From: Niallia endozanthoxylica
GTDB taxonomy: Bacteria > Bacillota > Bacilli > Bacillales > Cytobacillaceae
DNA: 64,000 bases
Assembly (NCBI RefSeq): GCF_008710145.1
Contig: NZ_VYKL01000025.1
Location: 62,001 to 126,000 of the forward strand
Direction of reading: 5' to 3'
The stretch's first letter is position 1, and each line of letters begins with the position of its first letter. A program made the position numbers and the translations under genes. Of the stretch, positions 17,111-25,369 are shown piece after piece. The notes under the pieces are model-generated. The model ran no database searches. It saw only the letters and a program-made list of their open reading frames with translations, and was not told where the DNA came from.

Positions 17111-19297
17111 CTAACGGAGAAGTTGTAAGACTCCCTGTGGTATTTGATTCGATTGAGCTAGCATGGCTTGTGATGCTTGTGTAAGTATAGAATTCTTTGT
17201 TTGAGCCATAATTTCTCTAGCCATGTCCAAATCACGGATACGGGATTCTGCTGCCGTTAGGTTCTCTGAGTAAGTACTTAAGTTATTTATCGTATATTCC
17301 AAACGATTTTGAATTACGCCAATGGTTGAACGCTCTGAACTGATCATTTCAATGGCTTTGTCTATTTTACTCAAAGCGCCTTTTCTGTTAGGAGCATCTA
17401 TGACAGAAAGGCTATCAACTCCTATGGCAGTTGTTTCCGTATTCATGAAATGTAAAGAAATACTATTTCCGCTATTTGCACCGATTTGAAACTGTACTTG
17501 ATTTGGTTCAGTTAAAACCGCATCCTTCCCTTTCTCGGATGAAAAAAAGAGTGATGTAAAAGCATTCCCTGAAAACTGGCTGATTTTATGATTTTCTCCA
17601 GCTGTATGATGTCTAAATACGAGCCGATTGTCAGAATAAGATGCTGAAACCCCTGCATTTTTTTCTGTTAATCGATGGTTAATCTCATCTATAAGTTCCT
17701 CTGACGTATAAGTGCCTTCACTCAATTGTATTGTTTTATGAACATCATCAACAAGAAAACTTAAGCTATCATTCATTCCCTCTTCTATCATTAATCCATT
17801 GGATAAATCTCTATTTCCTGTCACCTTAAATGATTGTTCAATTACTCCCTCTTGACCATCCATATGTAAAAATAGATCAGTAAAAGCAGTGCCTGAAAAC
17901 TGAATGGCATTTACATTCCCTGTTTCAGCAGATGTTCTATCAATCTTCAGAACTTTAATGTCAGAACCCTCAACAGCTAATCTATCATCGGAATATCCCT
18001 GGTGAATGGATGCCGACAGCTTGACATTTTGTTCCGTAAAATGGGAATTAAGTTCATTAATTAGCTGTTGTGAAGTATACGTACCTGAATCCAACTTAAA
18101 TGAATAATCATGACCATCCAAGGTAAGCTCCAAAATATCATTTTGATTCTCAATAATGGATAAGCCGTTACTTAAATCTTTGTTACCAAATAACCAATCA
18201 TCCCCCCACTTGTAGGTAAAGATAAAGGAGGCAGCATTTCCACTAACCCGCATAATCCCAGCCTCATTATTTTCTAACATATTGATTCCGAGGGTTCCAC
18301 CGGATATATAGTAGTTATGAAATTGAACATCCAGCCCACTCTCATTGAAGCGAGCATTTAGTTCATTCTCAAATTGTTCACCATTCAAATAAGTTCCAGG
18401 TGTAAGAGTAATCTCATAGTCTTCTTCATTCAGCGTGATTATAAGAGAATCATTCACTCCCTCGATAATGGTCCCATATTGTGGATCCGCAAAAGAGAGG
18501 TTACTTTTACTAGTGACTGATTTCGTTATTGCTCCGGCAAAGGATTGCCCCTCTTCAAACGTTAAAAATAATGATTCTACCAATTTTCCGGAAAGTTGAA
18601 TGTCATCGTCGATACCATGGAGTAGAGACAATTGATTATTTTGGTAGGTAGCAGATACATTGACATTCTCCTTAATGAATTGAGTATTTAATTGGTTGAT
18701 AAACTCATCCGCATGATATTGACCTGCTTCTAATCGAATAGTATAAGAAATATCATCAATAATAAGGTTTAATGTATCATTTACTCCTTGTACAATGGTC
18801 ATTCCCTCCGAAAGATCAACATTTCCAGAGATTTGTGCAGGAATGGCTTCCGTCAGTACAGAAATTTCTCCATTATAGCTGCCATCGATTAAATATTTAT
18901 TATTAAAATGCGTATTTCGAGCAATATCATTAATTGTATTTTTTAATTCGTCCATTTCCTTTTGAAGGTGCAATCGGTCCAATCTTGTTAACGAATCATT
19001 TTCTGATTGTATAACCAATTCCCTCATTCTTTGTAATGGAGGATTCAGAATTTGTGACAATGCCCCTTCGGCCGTTTGAAGAAGCGATATGCCGTCCTGT
19101 ATATTTTTTTGCGCTTGATTGAGACCTCTAATTTGGGCCCGCATTTTTTCAGAAATGGCTAACCCTGCGGAATCATCACTAGCTCGGTTAATCCTCATCC
19201 CTGATGATAATTTTTGGAGAATGGCTTCTGATTTATGAGTCTGTTTCTTTATTTGATTAAAATTTTTTAAAGCCGTTATATTATGATTTATGATCAT
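17111..19297 (-). CDS. Flagellin paralogue with four hook-IN-like repeats in the variable region
   Basis: A 728-residue flagellin, about 2.5 times a typical Bacillus Hag. The N-terminal D0/D1 ([38 protein letters not shown]) and the C-terminal D1/D0 ([29 protein letters not shown], ending GVLQLLR) are complete and uninterrupted. Between them are about four 85-95 residue repeats with the pattern (GI)-xx-GVNDxLxxxxDxxxYxIxLxxGTYxxxxxxxxLN, resembling the flagellin hook IN motif. I use the ATG at 19297 with ATAGGTG upstream. The D1 region (ALSQILNPPLQRMRELV) is more diverged than in the other flagellins, so it may be a minor or specialised filament subunit. It starts cassette 2. Confidence 0.88.
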   Translation of the reverse strand: MIINHNITALKNFNQIKKQTHKSEAILQKLSSGMRINRASDDSAGLAISEKMRAQIRGLNQAQKNIQDGISLLQTAEGALSQILNPPLQRMRELVIQSENDSLTRLDRLHLQKEMDELKNTINDIARNTHFNNKYLIDGSYNGEISVLTEAIPAQISGNVDLSEGMTIVQGVNDTLNLIIDDISYTIRLEAGQYHADEFINQLNTQFIKENVNVSATYQNNQLSLLHGIDDDIQLSGKLVESLFLTFEEGQSFAGAITKSVTSKSNLSFADPQYGTIIEGVNDSLIITLNEEDYEITLTPGTYLNGEQFENELNARFNESGLDVQFHNYYISGGTLGINMLENNEAGIMRVSGNAASFIFTYKWGDDWLFGNKDLSNGLSIIENQNDILELTLDGHDYSFKLDSGTYTSQQLINELNSHFTEQNVKLSASIHQGYSDDRLAVEGSDIKVLKIDRTSAETGNVNAIQFSGTAFTDLFLHMDGQEGVIEQSFKVTGNRDLSNGLMIEEGMNDSLSFLVDDVHKTIQLSEGTYTSEELIDEINHRLTEKNAGVSASYSDNRLVFRHHTAGENHKISQFSGNAFTSLFFSSEKGKDAVLTEPNQVQFQIGANSGNSISLHFMNTETTAIGVDSLSVIDAPNRKGALSKIDKAIEMISSERSTIGVIQNRLEYTINNLSTYSENLTAAESRIRDLDMAREIMAQTKNSILTQASQAMLAQSNQIPQGVLQLLR

Positions 19298-19330
19298 CAA
19301 AACACCTATCAATCTTTATTCTTACTGTTT

Positions 19331-19355
19331 ATATCGGATAATTTGTGGGATTTTG
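19331..19355 (-). promoter_or_regulatory. Probable sigma-D promoter of the 728-residue flagellin
   Basis: Reading the minus strand, CAAA (19352-19355) and TCCGATAT (19331-19338) are 13 nt apart, close to the sigma-D consensus TAAA-N15-GCCGATAT, with a weak -35. Confidence 0.5.
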
Positions 19356-19661
19356 AAGAGGTAAAGCTCTAATTAATGGAGAATTGATCTTTGAAAGTGA
19401 AGTAAAACAGGTGTGTAACCTGGGAGAATCTCGTATTTAAATCTCTATTTAAAAGAAAATAGGAATCAACCCTATACTAATAAAGAAATAGCTAAATAAA
19501 TAGAATTAAAAAGGCAAGCAGTGACCATGCAATGAATTGCAGATAATTTACAAAGAAGTTATTGACCCGTAACTAATAAATCATGGGATATTTATTAAGC
19601 TTAATTCAAACCCTGCCATTTCAGAAAGACTTTTGACATATATAAATTAATTTAATGAATT

Positions 19662-19720
19662 TTGGCAACCCTTATGTGGAACATTTTATGAAACAATATT
19701 TTTCGGGGCGTCACAGCGAA
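19662..19720. repeat. 59-nt structured direct repeat, right copy flanking flagellin cassette 2
   Basis: Partner of 16329-16387. The remaining intergenic DNA from 19298 to 19904 holds only the promoter above, this repeat and the terminator at 19823; no gene is seen. Confidence 0.7.
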
Positions 19721-19822
19721 TACTCCTTAAAAAGATTCCTTTTCTGGTAGTTTCATGCTACTAAAAGGGAAGAAACCCCAAAAATAAAATGAATTTGAAG
19801 CACAAAACATCCAAAATAATTA

Positions 19823-19863
19823 AAAAAATCAGCAAGTACATCCATAGTACCTGCTGATTTTTT
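19823..19863 (-). terminator. Terminator after the VWA protein gene
   Basis: AAAAATCAGCA-GTAC pairs with GTAC-TGCTGATTTTT, with T-runs on both sides. Confidence 0.8.
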
Positions 19864-19904
19864 GCTTCTATATAATAATCTTGAAACGCGATGCTTGTCT
19901 CATT

Positions 19905-21530
19905 TTATCTTGTTGCTTTTACGGTGCTTTGGATTGTTTTCCCACCATATTCAAGGTATATATAGCTTGATCCTAACGCAACAGCCTCTAATTCTCCATT
20001 TGTGACCTTTATCCGGTCTGAACGACTGCTGCTCACAGTTACATCTGTTACTGGTACATCTGTTACACTTCCATCTGACCATTTAGCCTTTAAACCACTA
20101 ATCGTATACGTATCACCTATTGTTAAAGACGATGGAAGAGCTGAATCCAAATAAAAATTCGTTAATGTTTTTCCTGTTGTTACTTTTACACTACTACGAA
20201 TTGTCTTTCCCTTGTATTCAAGAGTGATAGAGGTCAAGCCTGATGCAACCGCTTCTAGTTCTCCATTTTTAACCTGTACTCTGTCTGGGCGACTACTGCT
20301 CACTGTCACATCCGTTACGGGTACATCTATTACACTTCCATCTGACCATTTGGCTTTCAAACCACTAATTGTATACACATCTCCCAGTACCAATGTTGAC
20401 GGAAGAGTTGAATCTAAATAAAAATCGGTTAGAGTTGGTGCTCGTTTAATTGTTACTACAATTCGAAGTTTTTTATTTCCATACTCAAATTCTACATAAC
20501 TGGAACCAGAAGCCAGAGCTGTCATTTGACCATCGTCCGATATCACAATCCGATCTTCCCGACTGCTCTTATAGTTGATTTCATCCGGTGAAATGGTTTT
20601 AACACTTCCATCCGACCATTCACCTTTTAATTGAAGTTGGAATACTTCTCCGGCCATAACATTTTCAGGAAATGGATCTACAAAGAGACGGTCTAATGTC
20701 GGTGCTGGTTTAACGGTTACAGTCGTTCGAAGAGTTTGACCTTGGTAGGTAAAATCTATATAACTCGAACCGCGAGCCAGAGCTGTCATTTGACCAGTGT
20801 TAGATATAACAGCTATATCTTCTCGACTGCTCTTATACTGAACCTCATTTGGTGGGATCGCCTGAATACTTCCATCCGACCATTCACCCTTTACATGAAC
20901 TTGTATACTTTGACCAACATAAAAGTTTTCAGGAAATGGATCTACCAAGATACGGCTTAATTCTACAGGAGGTTCATCCATATCTTTTACATCTTGGCCA
21001 AGTCCTTCTTCTATTGCTCTTTCATCCTCTGGAGACAAATCAATTCCCCATATGTCGATTTCTAATCCCTCAATAGCATCTCTTGCTTCCGGATAACTTC
21101 CACCGCAAGTATCCATTCCATCTGTATAAGCGATAAGCTTTCCTTTATCTCCCAATCCATTTTGATGAAGATAATTTGCTCCAAAAGCGATTGAACCTGC
21201 TAAAGGAGTCAATCCTGACGGTTGAATTTGTCTAAGTGGCTGGATTAAAGCGTCAATATCAGTAGTTAATTCATGTAATACCCGAATATCACCGCAGTCA
21301 TAAAAGACCATAAGACCTGCCTCAACGTTCAGTCCTTTTATACCGTTTAAAAAATTCTCTGCTGAGCTTTTAGCTCTCTCCATTCGGTCATTGCCATCCA
21401 TACTTCCTGAAGCATCTATGACGATCATATAAGAAGTATCTAAACTAGATTCAGCTTGAGCTTGAACACTACCGAACAGAGGAACAAAAACAAGAAATAA
21501 AGATAAAAATAGATTAATAAATTTCCTCAT
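19905..21530 (-). CDS. Secreted von Willebrand factor A domain protein with four bacterial Ig-like repeats
   Basis: A 541-residue exported protein. The signal peptide spans about 1-27 (cleavage after AQA). Residues about 32-190 form a VWA domain with a complete metal-ion adhesion site start, DASGSMDG (DXSXS), and a TDGMDTCGG loop. Four Ig-like BIG_2 type repeats of about 85 residues follow (recurring GEWSDGS or AKWSDGSV, then VxSSRxDR, then AxGSSYIxLEY). No LPXTG or transmembrane end is visible, so it is probably released or wall-associated by other means. Typical roles are adhesion or binding of surface partners. It lies between two flagellin cassettes, on the same strand, with its own terminator. 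Confidence 0.82.
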   Translation of the reverse strand: MRKFINLFLSLFLVFVPLFGSVQAQAESSLDTSYMIVIDASGSMDGNDRMERAKSSAENFLNGIKGLNVEAGLMVFYDCGDIRVLHELTTDIDALIQPLRQIQPSGLTPLAGSIAFGANYLHQNGLGDKGKLIAYTDGMDTCGGSYPEARDAIEGLEIDIWGIDLSPEDERAIEEGLGQDVKDMDEPPVELSRILVDPFPENFYVGQSIQVHVKGEWSDGSIQAIPPNEVQYKSSREDIAVISNTGQMTALARGSSYIDFTYQGQTLRTTVTVKPAPTLDRLFVDPFPENVMAGEVFQLQLKGEWSDGSVKTISPDEINYKSSREDRIVISDDGQMTALASGSSYVEFEYGNKKLRIVVTIKRAPTLTDFYLDSTLPSTLVLGDVYTISGLKAKWSDGSVIDVPVTDVTVSSSRPDRVQVKNGELEAVASGLTSITLEYKGKTIRSSVKVTTGKTLTNFYLDSALPSSLTIGDTYTISGLKAKWSDGSVTDVPVTDVTVSSSRSDRIKVTNGELEAVALGSSYIYLEYGGKTIQSTVKATR

Positions 21531-22163
21531 TTTCCCACTCCCCTTGCGATCTTCTCTTTTTCTAGTGTATTTCTAAATAAAATAATAGAAACTAAACTTT
21601 AATGATATTTTTCAAACAATCCCTCCTTATTTCGTTGAAGAAGGCGAGCCTCTACAAAGATCGTTAGATTGAGCAGATTATCCCCTTTGTGCCGATAGTT
21701 AGAAGCATATAAAACTTGATAAATCTCCTACCACTTATGATAGCTTGTACATTTGAATTCACCATATGTTCTACTCTTCTAACCTTTTTTCAACAATTAA
21801 ACTATATAGGAATATTGTACCATTCAAATCAGTACCTTTCTATGAAAAAAGTAATTTAACTTGTATCTAACATGATTTGTGTGAAGTAGTGACGAGTAAA
21901 TATTATCTTCAAGATAATGAATAAATTAAATTGGGAGAAAAACAGCGATATTAATCCTAAAGTTAATATCGCTGTTTTTCATCTATTCCAATAACCGTTC
22001 CCTAAAAATGGCAAGTATATATAAGTCCAAATTATTTTTTCAACATATCATTTAGTTTCCTAAATAGAATTTATCGCTTGATATCCCTTACTCTAAAACA
22101 TCTTGTAAAAGTTTTGACAGCTATTGCAACTGTTAAATTTATAAGTAGGATTTATATATTACC
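21531..22163. other. Intergenic region between the VWA gene and cassette 3
   Basis: About 630 AT-rich bases without a convincing gene. It contains the strong terminator at 21937-21980 and DNA that must include the VWA promoter (not assigned). Confidence 0.5.
21937..21980. terminator. Bidirectional terminator downstream of cassette 3
   Basis: GAAAAACAGCGATATTAA and its complement make a 16-18 bp stem with poly-A and poly-T flanks. It closes the YjfB copy 3 transcript. Confidence 0.85.
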
Positions 22164-22349
22164 TTATACTTTTATATCAACGTTACCTCTAAGATGAGGT
22201 TGTGCTGCATGTTGCAGAGCTTGGATGTCTGAAACTCCCGTCATTTTGTTAATAAAATAAGTATTGCCTTCTACCTGATCCCTTGCTTTTTTCATCACAG
22301 ACATTGAAGCTGCTACTGAACCTGCCATTGACATTAATGCGATATCCAC
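22164..22349 (-). CDS. yjfB: YjfB family putative motility protein, copy 3 (divergent)
   Basis: A 61-residue member with the family ends MDIALMSMAGSVAASMSV and LQHAAQPHLRGNVDIKV. The middle differs from copies 1 and 2 (GNTYFINKMTGVSDIQ in place of NAQQQGEAIQKLISTN), so this copy is older or has adapted to a different flagellin. It follows its coiled-coil partner by 21 nt and closes cassette 3, downstream of the flagellinolysin gene. Confidence 0.82.
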   Translation of the reverse strand: MDIALMSMAGSVAASMSVMKKARDQVEGNTYFINKMTGVSDIQALQHAAQPHLRGNVDIKV

Positions 22350-22370
22350 AAAAACACCATAGTTCTCTTT

Positions 22371-22610
22371 CTAATGAACAACAGAATGTAACTGCTTCTC
22401 AAAAAAATGAACTTCACTTTCCAATTCCTTTAATTGACCATTCAACTGATCGAGTTCTAGCGAAGTAAGTTCATGATCGAGAGCGTATTGGGCTATTTTT
22501 TTCATCTCATGAAGCTTCATTTCTATTTCTTCTAAAATACGGTCTTGCTCTTTACACCACTCGAGCTGTTGTTCAAGAAACTGCTTATGTTCCTGCTCAT
22601 CTTTATTCAT
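22371..22610 (-). CDS. 80-residue coiled-coil flagellin-cassette protein, copy 3
   Basis: A 79-residue helical protein closely similar to copies 1 and 2: FLEQQLEWCKEQDRILEEIE, HEMKKIAQYALDHELTSLELD, then a C-terminal coiled coil ending QLHSVVH. GGAGGAACG lies just before the ATG. It begins 82 nt after the flagellinolysin stop, with a leaky-looking terminator between. This is the intact relative that shows copy 1 to be truncated. Possible chaperone or accessory for the adjacent flagellin; the function is inferred from linkage alone. Confidence 0.72.
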   Translation of the reverse strand: MNKDEQEHKQFLEQQLEWCKEQDRILEEIEMKLHEMKKIAQYALDHELTSLELDQLNGQLKELESEVHFFEKQLHSVVH

Positions 22611-22649
22611 TCGTTCCTCCTATTCAACAGCCTTAAACTGTTTGATATG

Positions 22650-22683
22650 AAAAGAGACCCTAGTAAAACTAGAGCCTCTTTCA
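22650..22683 (-). terminator. Terminator/attenuator after the flagellinolysin gene
   Basis: On the minus strand AAAGAGGCTCTAG pairs with CTAGGGTCTCTTT and a T-run follows. A decayed version of the same sequence follows the flagellin in cassette 2, and a trace remains upstream of the coiled-coil pseudogene in cassette 1. Confidence 0.75.
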
Positions 22684-22692
22684 TACCCAAAA

Positions 22693-25278
22693 TTAACGAA
22701 GAAGTTGTAAAACTCCTTGTGGTTGTTGGTTGGCTTGCTTTGCCACTGTGTCTTTCGAAATCACAGAATAGACTATATCTTCATCCATGGTTTTCATGGA
22801 GCTGGGCACTTCGAACAGCATTTGCTGTCCTACGAGATTCATAGTCATAGCCTTCGCCTTAGACCGTACTTCTCTAGTCGTTGAACCTTCTCCAGAGTTT
22901 CCTCACAGGAGCTTGGCTGCTGATTATCCATTGTTATATCTCCAACATTTTCAAACCTTCACGCTTACCGTTTCCAGTTACGTTGTGGTTGATGAAGCTT
23001 TAGGAAGTTCCAGCAATTCACCCAGTCATACTTTTATCCGTTACCAGATAAAACGCCCTTCAATCATTACTTCAAGAGTTGTAATACTCCTTGAGATAGT
23101 TGATTCGATTGAGCCAACATTGCTTGTGCTGCTTGAGAAAGAATAGAATTCTTTGTTTGAGTCATCATTTCTTTCGCCATCGTGCAAACATTTGCTTTCA
23201 CAAATGACTAGACTATATCTTCACCTTCTAGCAATCTAGTAAGGGTCGGGCACTTCGGATTCACAATGTTGATGAAGACATTGTTTCACCTACGGATTTC
23301 ATCATCATGAGCTTAGCTTTTAGATGGTCTATCCTAGTCGTTGGACCTTCTCCATCCTTTCGGAACAGGAGCTTGGCTGCTGATTGCCCATATCTTTTCT
23401 TTTTTCAGTACCTTCACGCTTGTCGTTTCCAACTACGTTGTGGTAAGAAAAGCTCTAAGGATTTTCCAGCAATTCACCCGATGATAATCACTAGCCGTTA
23501 CCAGCTAGGACGACTGTGCTTGTCACTGCCTAAGCAGCTAAAGCATAATCCACGTCACGGATACGAGATTCCGCAGCAGTTAGGTTTTCAGAAGATGTTC
23601 CTAAATTGTTGATTGTGTGTTCTAATCGGTTTTGATAAGCACCCAATTCCGAACGGAAGGAAGAAACCTTCTTGATAGCATTATCGTATACTTCGATAGC
23701 GGCTGTTGCCTTTTCGTGAGTACTTACATCCAGTGCATATTCTACAATATCACTGTTTGTACCGTTTGTGACACCCATTGAAGAATCTGATGGATCAATG
23801 GCAGTATAGTAAGCTTTTGTTGTACCGTTCTCAGCCGTTACTTCTTCTCCTGCGCCACCACTAATATTAAGAGCATCTGCTCGCATATCTTTTAGGTTAA
23901 TGGTAAAGCCCTGTCCTGCATTAGCGCCAACTTGTAGCAAGATTGATGAGGAAACACTGCTCGCATCAGGAAGTGTTGCATTAAAGCTTTTAGATACTTG
24001 CCCTGCAGTAACACCTGTTGTATTGTCAAAGACGTTCTCAGCTGTATGAGCTGAGCCACCGTAGTCTGAACCTCCAACCCCACCTGTGTCAGCTTCAGGC
24101 CCATTTGTAAAATGGATAAAATCTGCAACAGCTGTTGAATCTAAGGCTGAGAAACTTGAAACAAAATCAGAGAACAATCCACCTGTAGTATTAGCAATTG
24201 CAGTTTTAAGCGCATCACTTCCTGAATTTGCACCTACTAAACTTTTGATTTCAGTCATTAAGTCTTTAATATTTGTACTTGGATCATTGGCAGTTATTTG
24301 ATTATCTAAATACTTCATAATCATATATCCCGCTGCATAATCTTTGCTATCACCGTTCCATTCAGAACCATTTAGTAGTGCTGTTGCCCGAGTTACCATA
24401 TCATCCACTTTTGCAGAATCCAAACCACCAGAGCCATCAGAGATATAATATTCTAAACGTTCATCTCCACCATGAATAAACTCAGCTGATCCTTCTTTGA
24501 ACCAACTTGCCATGTCAATTGTATCTTCTACACCAAACTCTGAGTTCATAACAGCATGAACCATTTCGTGTGCTAAGACACGATCACTATAATTTGCTCC
24601 ACCTGTTCCGTTATCTCCACTATCACCTGAGCTTGGAGTAAAATCACTCACATCAATTGTCAACGTTTGAGCTGTTGTTCCTGTCGAACCAGTTACATAG
24701 GCAGCTGTTCCGCCTGGTGCATCTGTCTTTAAAATAATCTCGAGATTTTCCCCATTACCCTTTAATCCATATTCTGCAATGATTCTATCTTCCGCTTGAG
24801 TTAACCATCCCTTGTTTTTAATACCATCTAATATGTTATTTACCGTAGTGGTATCTCCAACACCAGCATTTAATAATCTCTTTGTATTAAACTCAGTCGT
24901 ATTTCCAATTCTATTAACCTCTGAAGTTAATTGATTGATTTCCTTTTGAATTTCTTTACGGTCAGTATCAGTATTTGTATCGTTTGCTGCTTGTGTAGCT
25001 AGTTCACGCATACGTTGAAGTATTTCATGTGTTTCGTTTAAAGCTCCCTCCGCCGTTTGTAGGAGCGATATCCCGTCTTGCGAATTGCGTTGCGCTTGTT
25101 CTAATCCTCGGATCTGACCACGCATTTTTGCAGAAATTGCTAGACCTGCAGCATCATCCCCAGCTTTATTGATACGAAGACCAGAGGATAATTTCTCCAT
25201 TGAATTGGATTGAGCACTATTAGCAATACTTAATTGTCGATATGTGTTTAATGCTGCAATATTATGATTAATTCTCAT
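22693..25278 (-). CDS. Flagellinolysin: flagellin with inserted zinc metallopeptidase, gene split by two group I introns
   Basis: Filament subunit with a proteolytic domain. Exons: 25278-23548, 23180-23112 and 22737-22693, joining in frame to 614 residues. The N-terminal D0/D1 ([36 protein letters not shown]) and the rebuilt C-terminus ([36 protein letters not shown]) are full flagellin. The variable region (about 145-400) holds HEMVH (237-241) and a downstream WFKEGSAEF glutamate (262 or 266), the gluzincin-type zinc site of flagellinolysins, which make the filament a surface protease. Without splicing of intron 1 the product ends after [11 protein letters not shown] and lacks the C-terminal D0 helix. 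GAGGTAGG precedes the ATG. No promoter is seen in the 91 nt after the upstream flagellin, so read-through is likely. Confidence 0.88.
22738..23111 (-). ncRNA. Group I intron B1 (second intron of the flagellinolysin gene)
   Basis: A 374-nt intron with no endonuclease. Read 5' to 3' on the minus strand: 5' splice after GCU; P element GAATTGCTGGAA; Q AATCAGCAGCCAAGC; R GTTCAACGACTAG; S GAAGATATAGTCT; P9 hairpin CTGTG/CACAG; terminal GGCAAAG before exon 3 (CAA GCC AAC). P1: exon GCU pairs with intron GGC, including the U.G wobble. The first 45 nt also encode [14 protein letters not shown] and a stop (23067-23069), an in-frame imitation of the 45-nt exon 3. The boundaries fit an exact flagellin reading frame. 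Confidence 0.85.
23181..23547 (-). ncRNA. Group I intron A1 (first intron of the flagellinolysin gene)
   Basis: A 367-nt intron. 5' splice after GAU (GTGGAT|TATGC), 3' end GCACG before ATGGCG. P GAATTGCTGGAAA (about 23463-23475), Q CAATCAGCAGCCAAGC (about 23371-23387), R CCAACGACTAGG (about 23332-23346), S GAAGATATAGTCT (about 23210-23222). P2 is CTAGC/GCTAG and P9 CATTTG/CAAATG. P1 pairs exon GAU with GUC and extends as UAUGCUU with AAGCACA. An in-frame TAG lies 15 nt into the intron (23530-23532). It is nearly identical to intron A2 at the same site of the next gene. Confidence 0.87.
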
Positions 25279-25314
25279 AGCCCTACCTCATCTCCCAAAC
25301 CATTCTTAGATATC

Positions 25315-25352
25315 AAAAAGGAGTACGAGGAAAATATCCCCAGTACCCCCTC
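25315..25352 (-). terminator. Terminator/attenuator between the two intron-bearing flagellin genes
   Basis: Minus-strand GGGGGTACTGGGG and CCTCGTACTCC pair imperfectly, followed by TTTTTG. It is weaker than other terminators here and would let some transcripts run into the flagellinolysin gene. Confidence 0.6.
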
Positions 25353-25369
25353 TTGAAATACTCCAATAA

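Noticed and set aside
22545..23612. Several plus-strand open frames antisense to the introns and exon 2
   Set aside because: They mirror structured intron RNA and repeat in the sister introns; composition is not protein-like and no ribosome sites fit.
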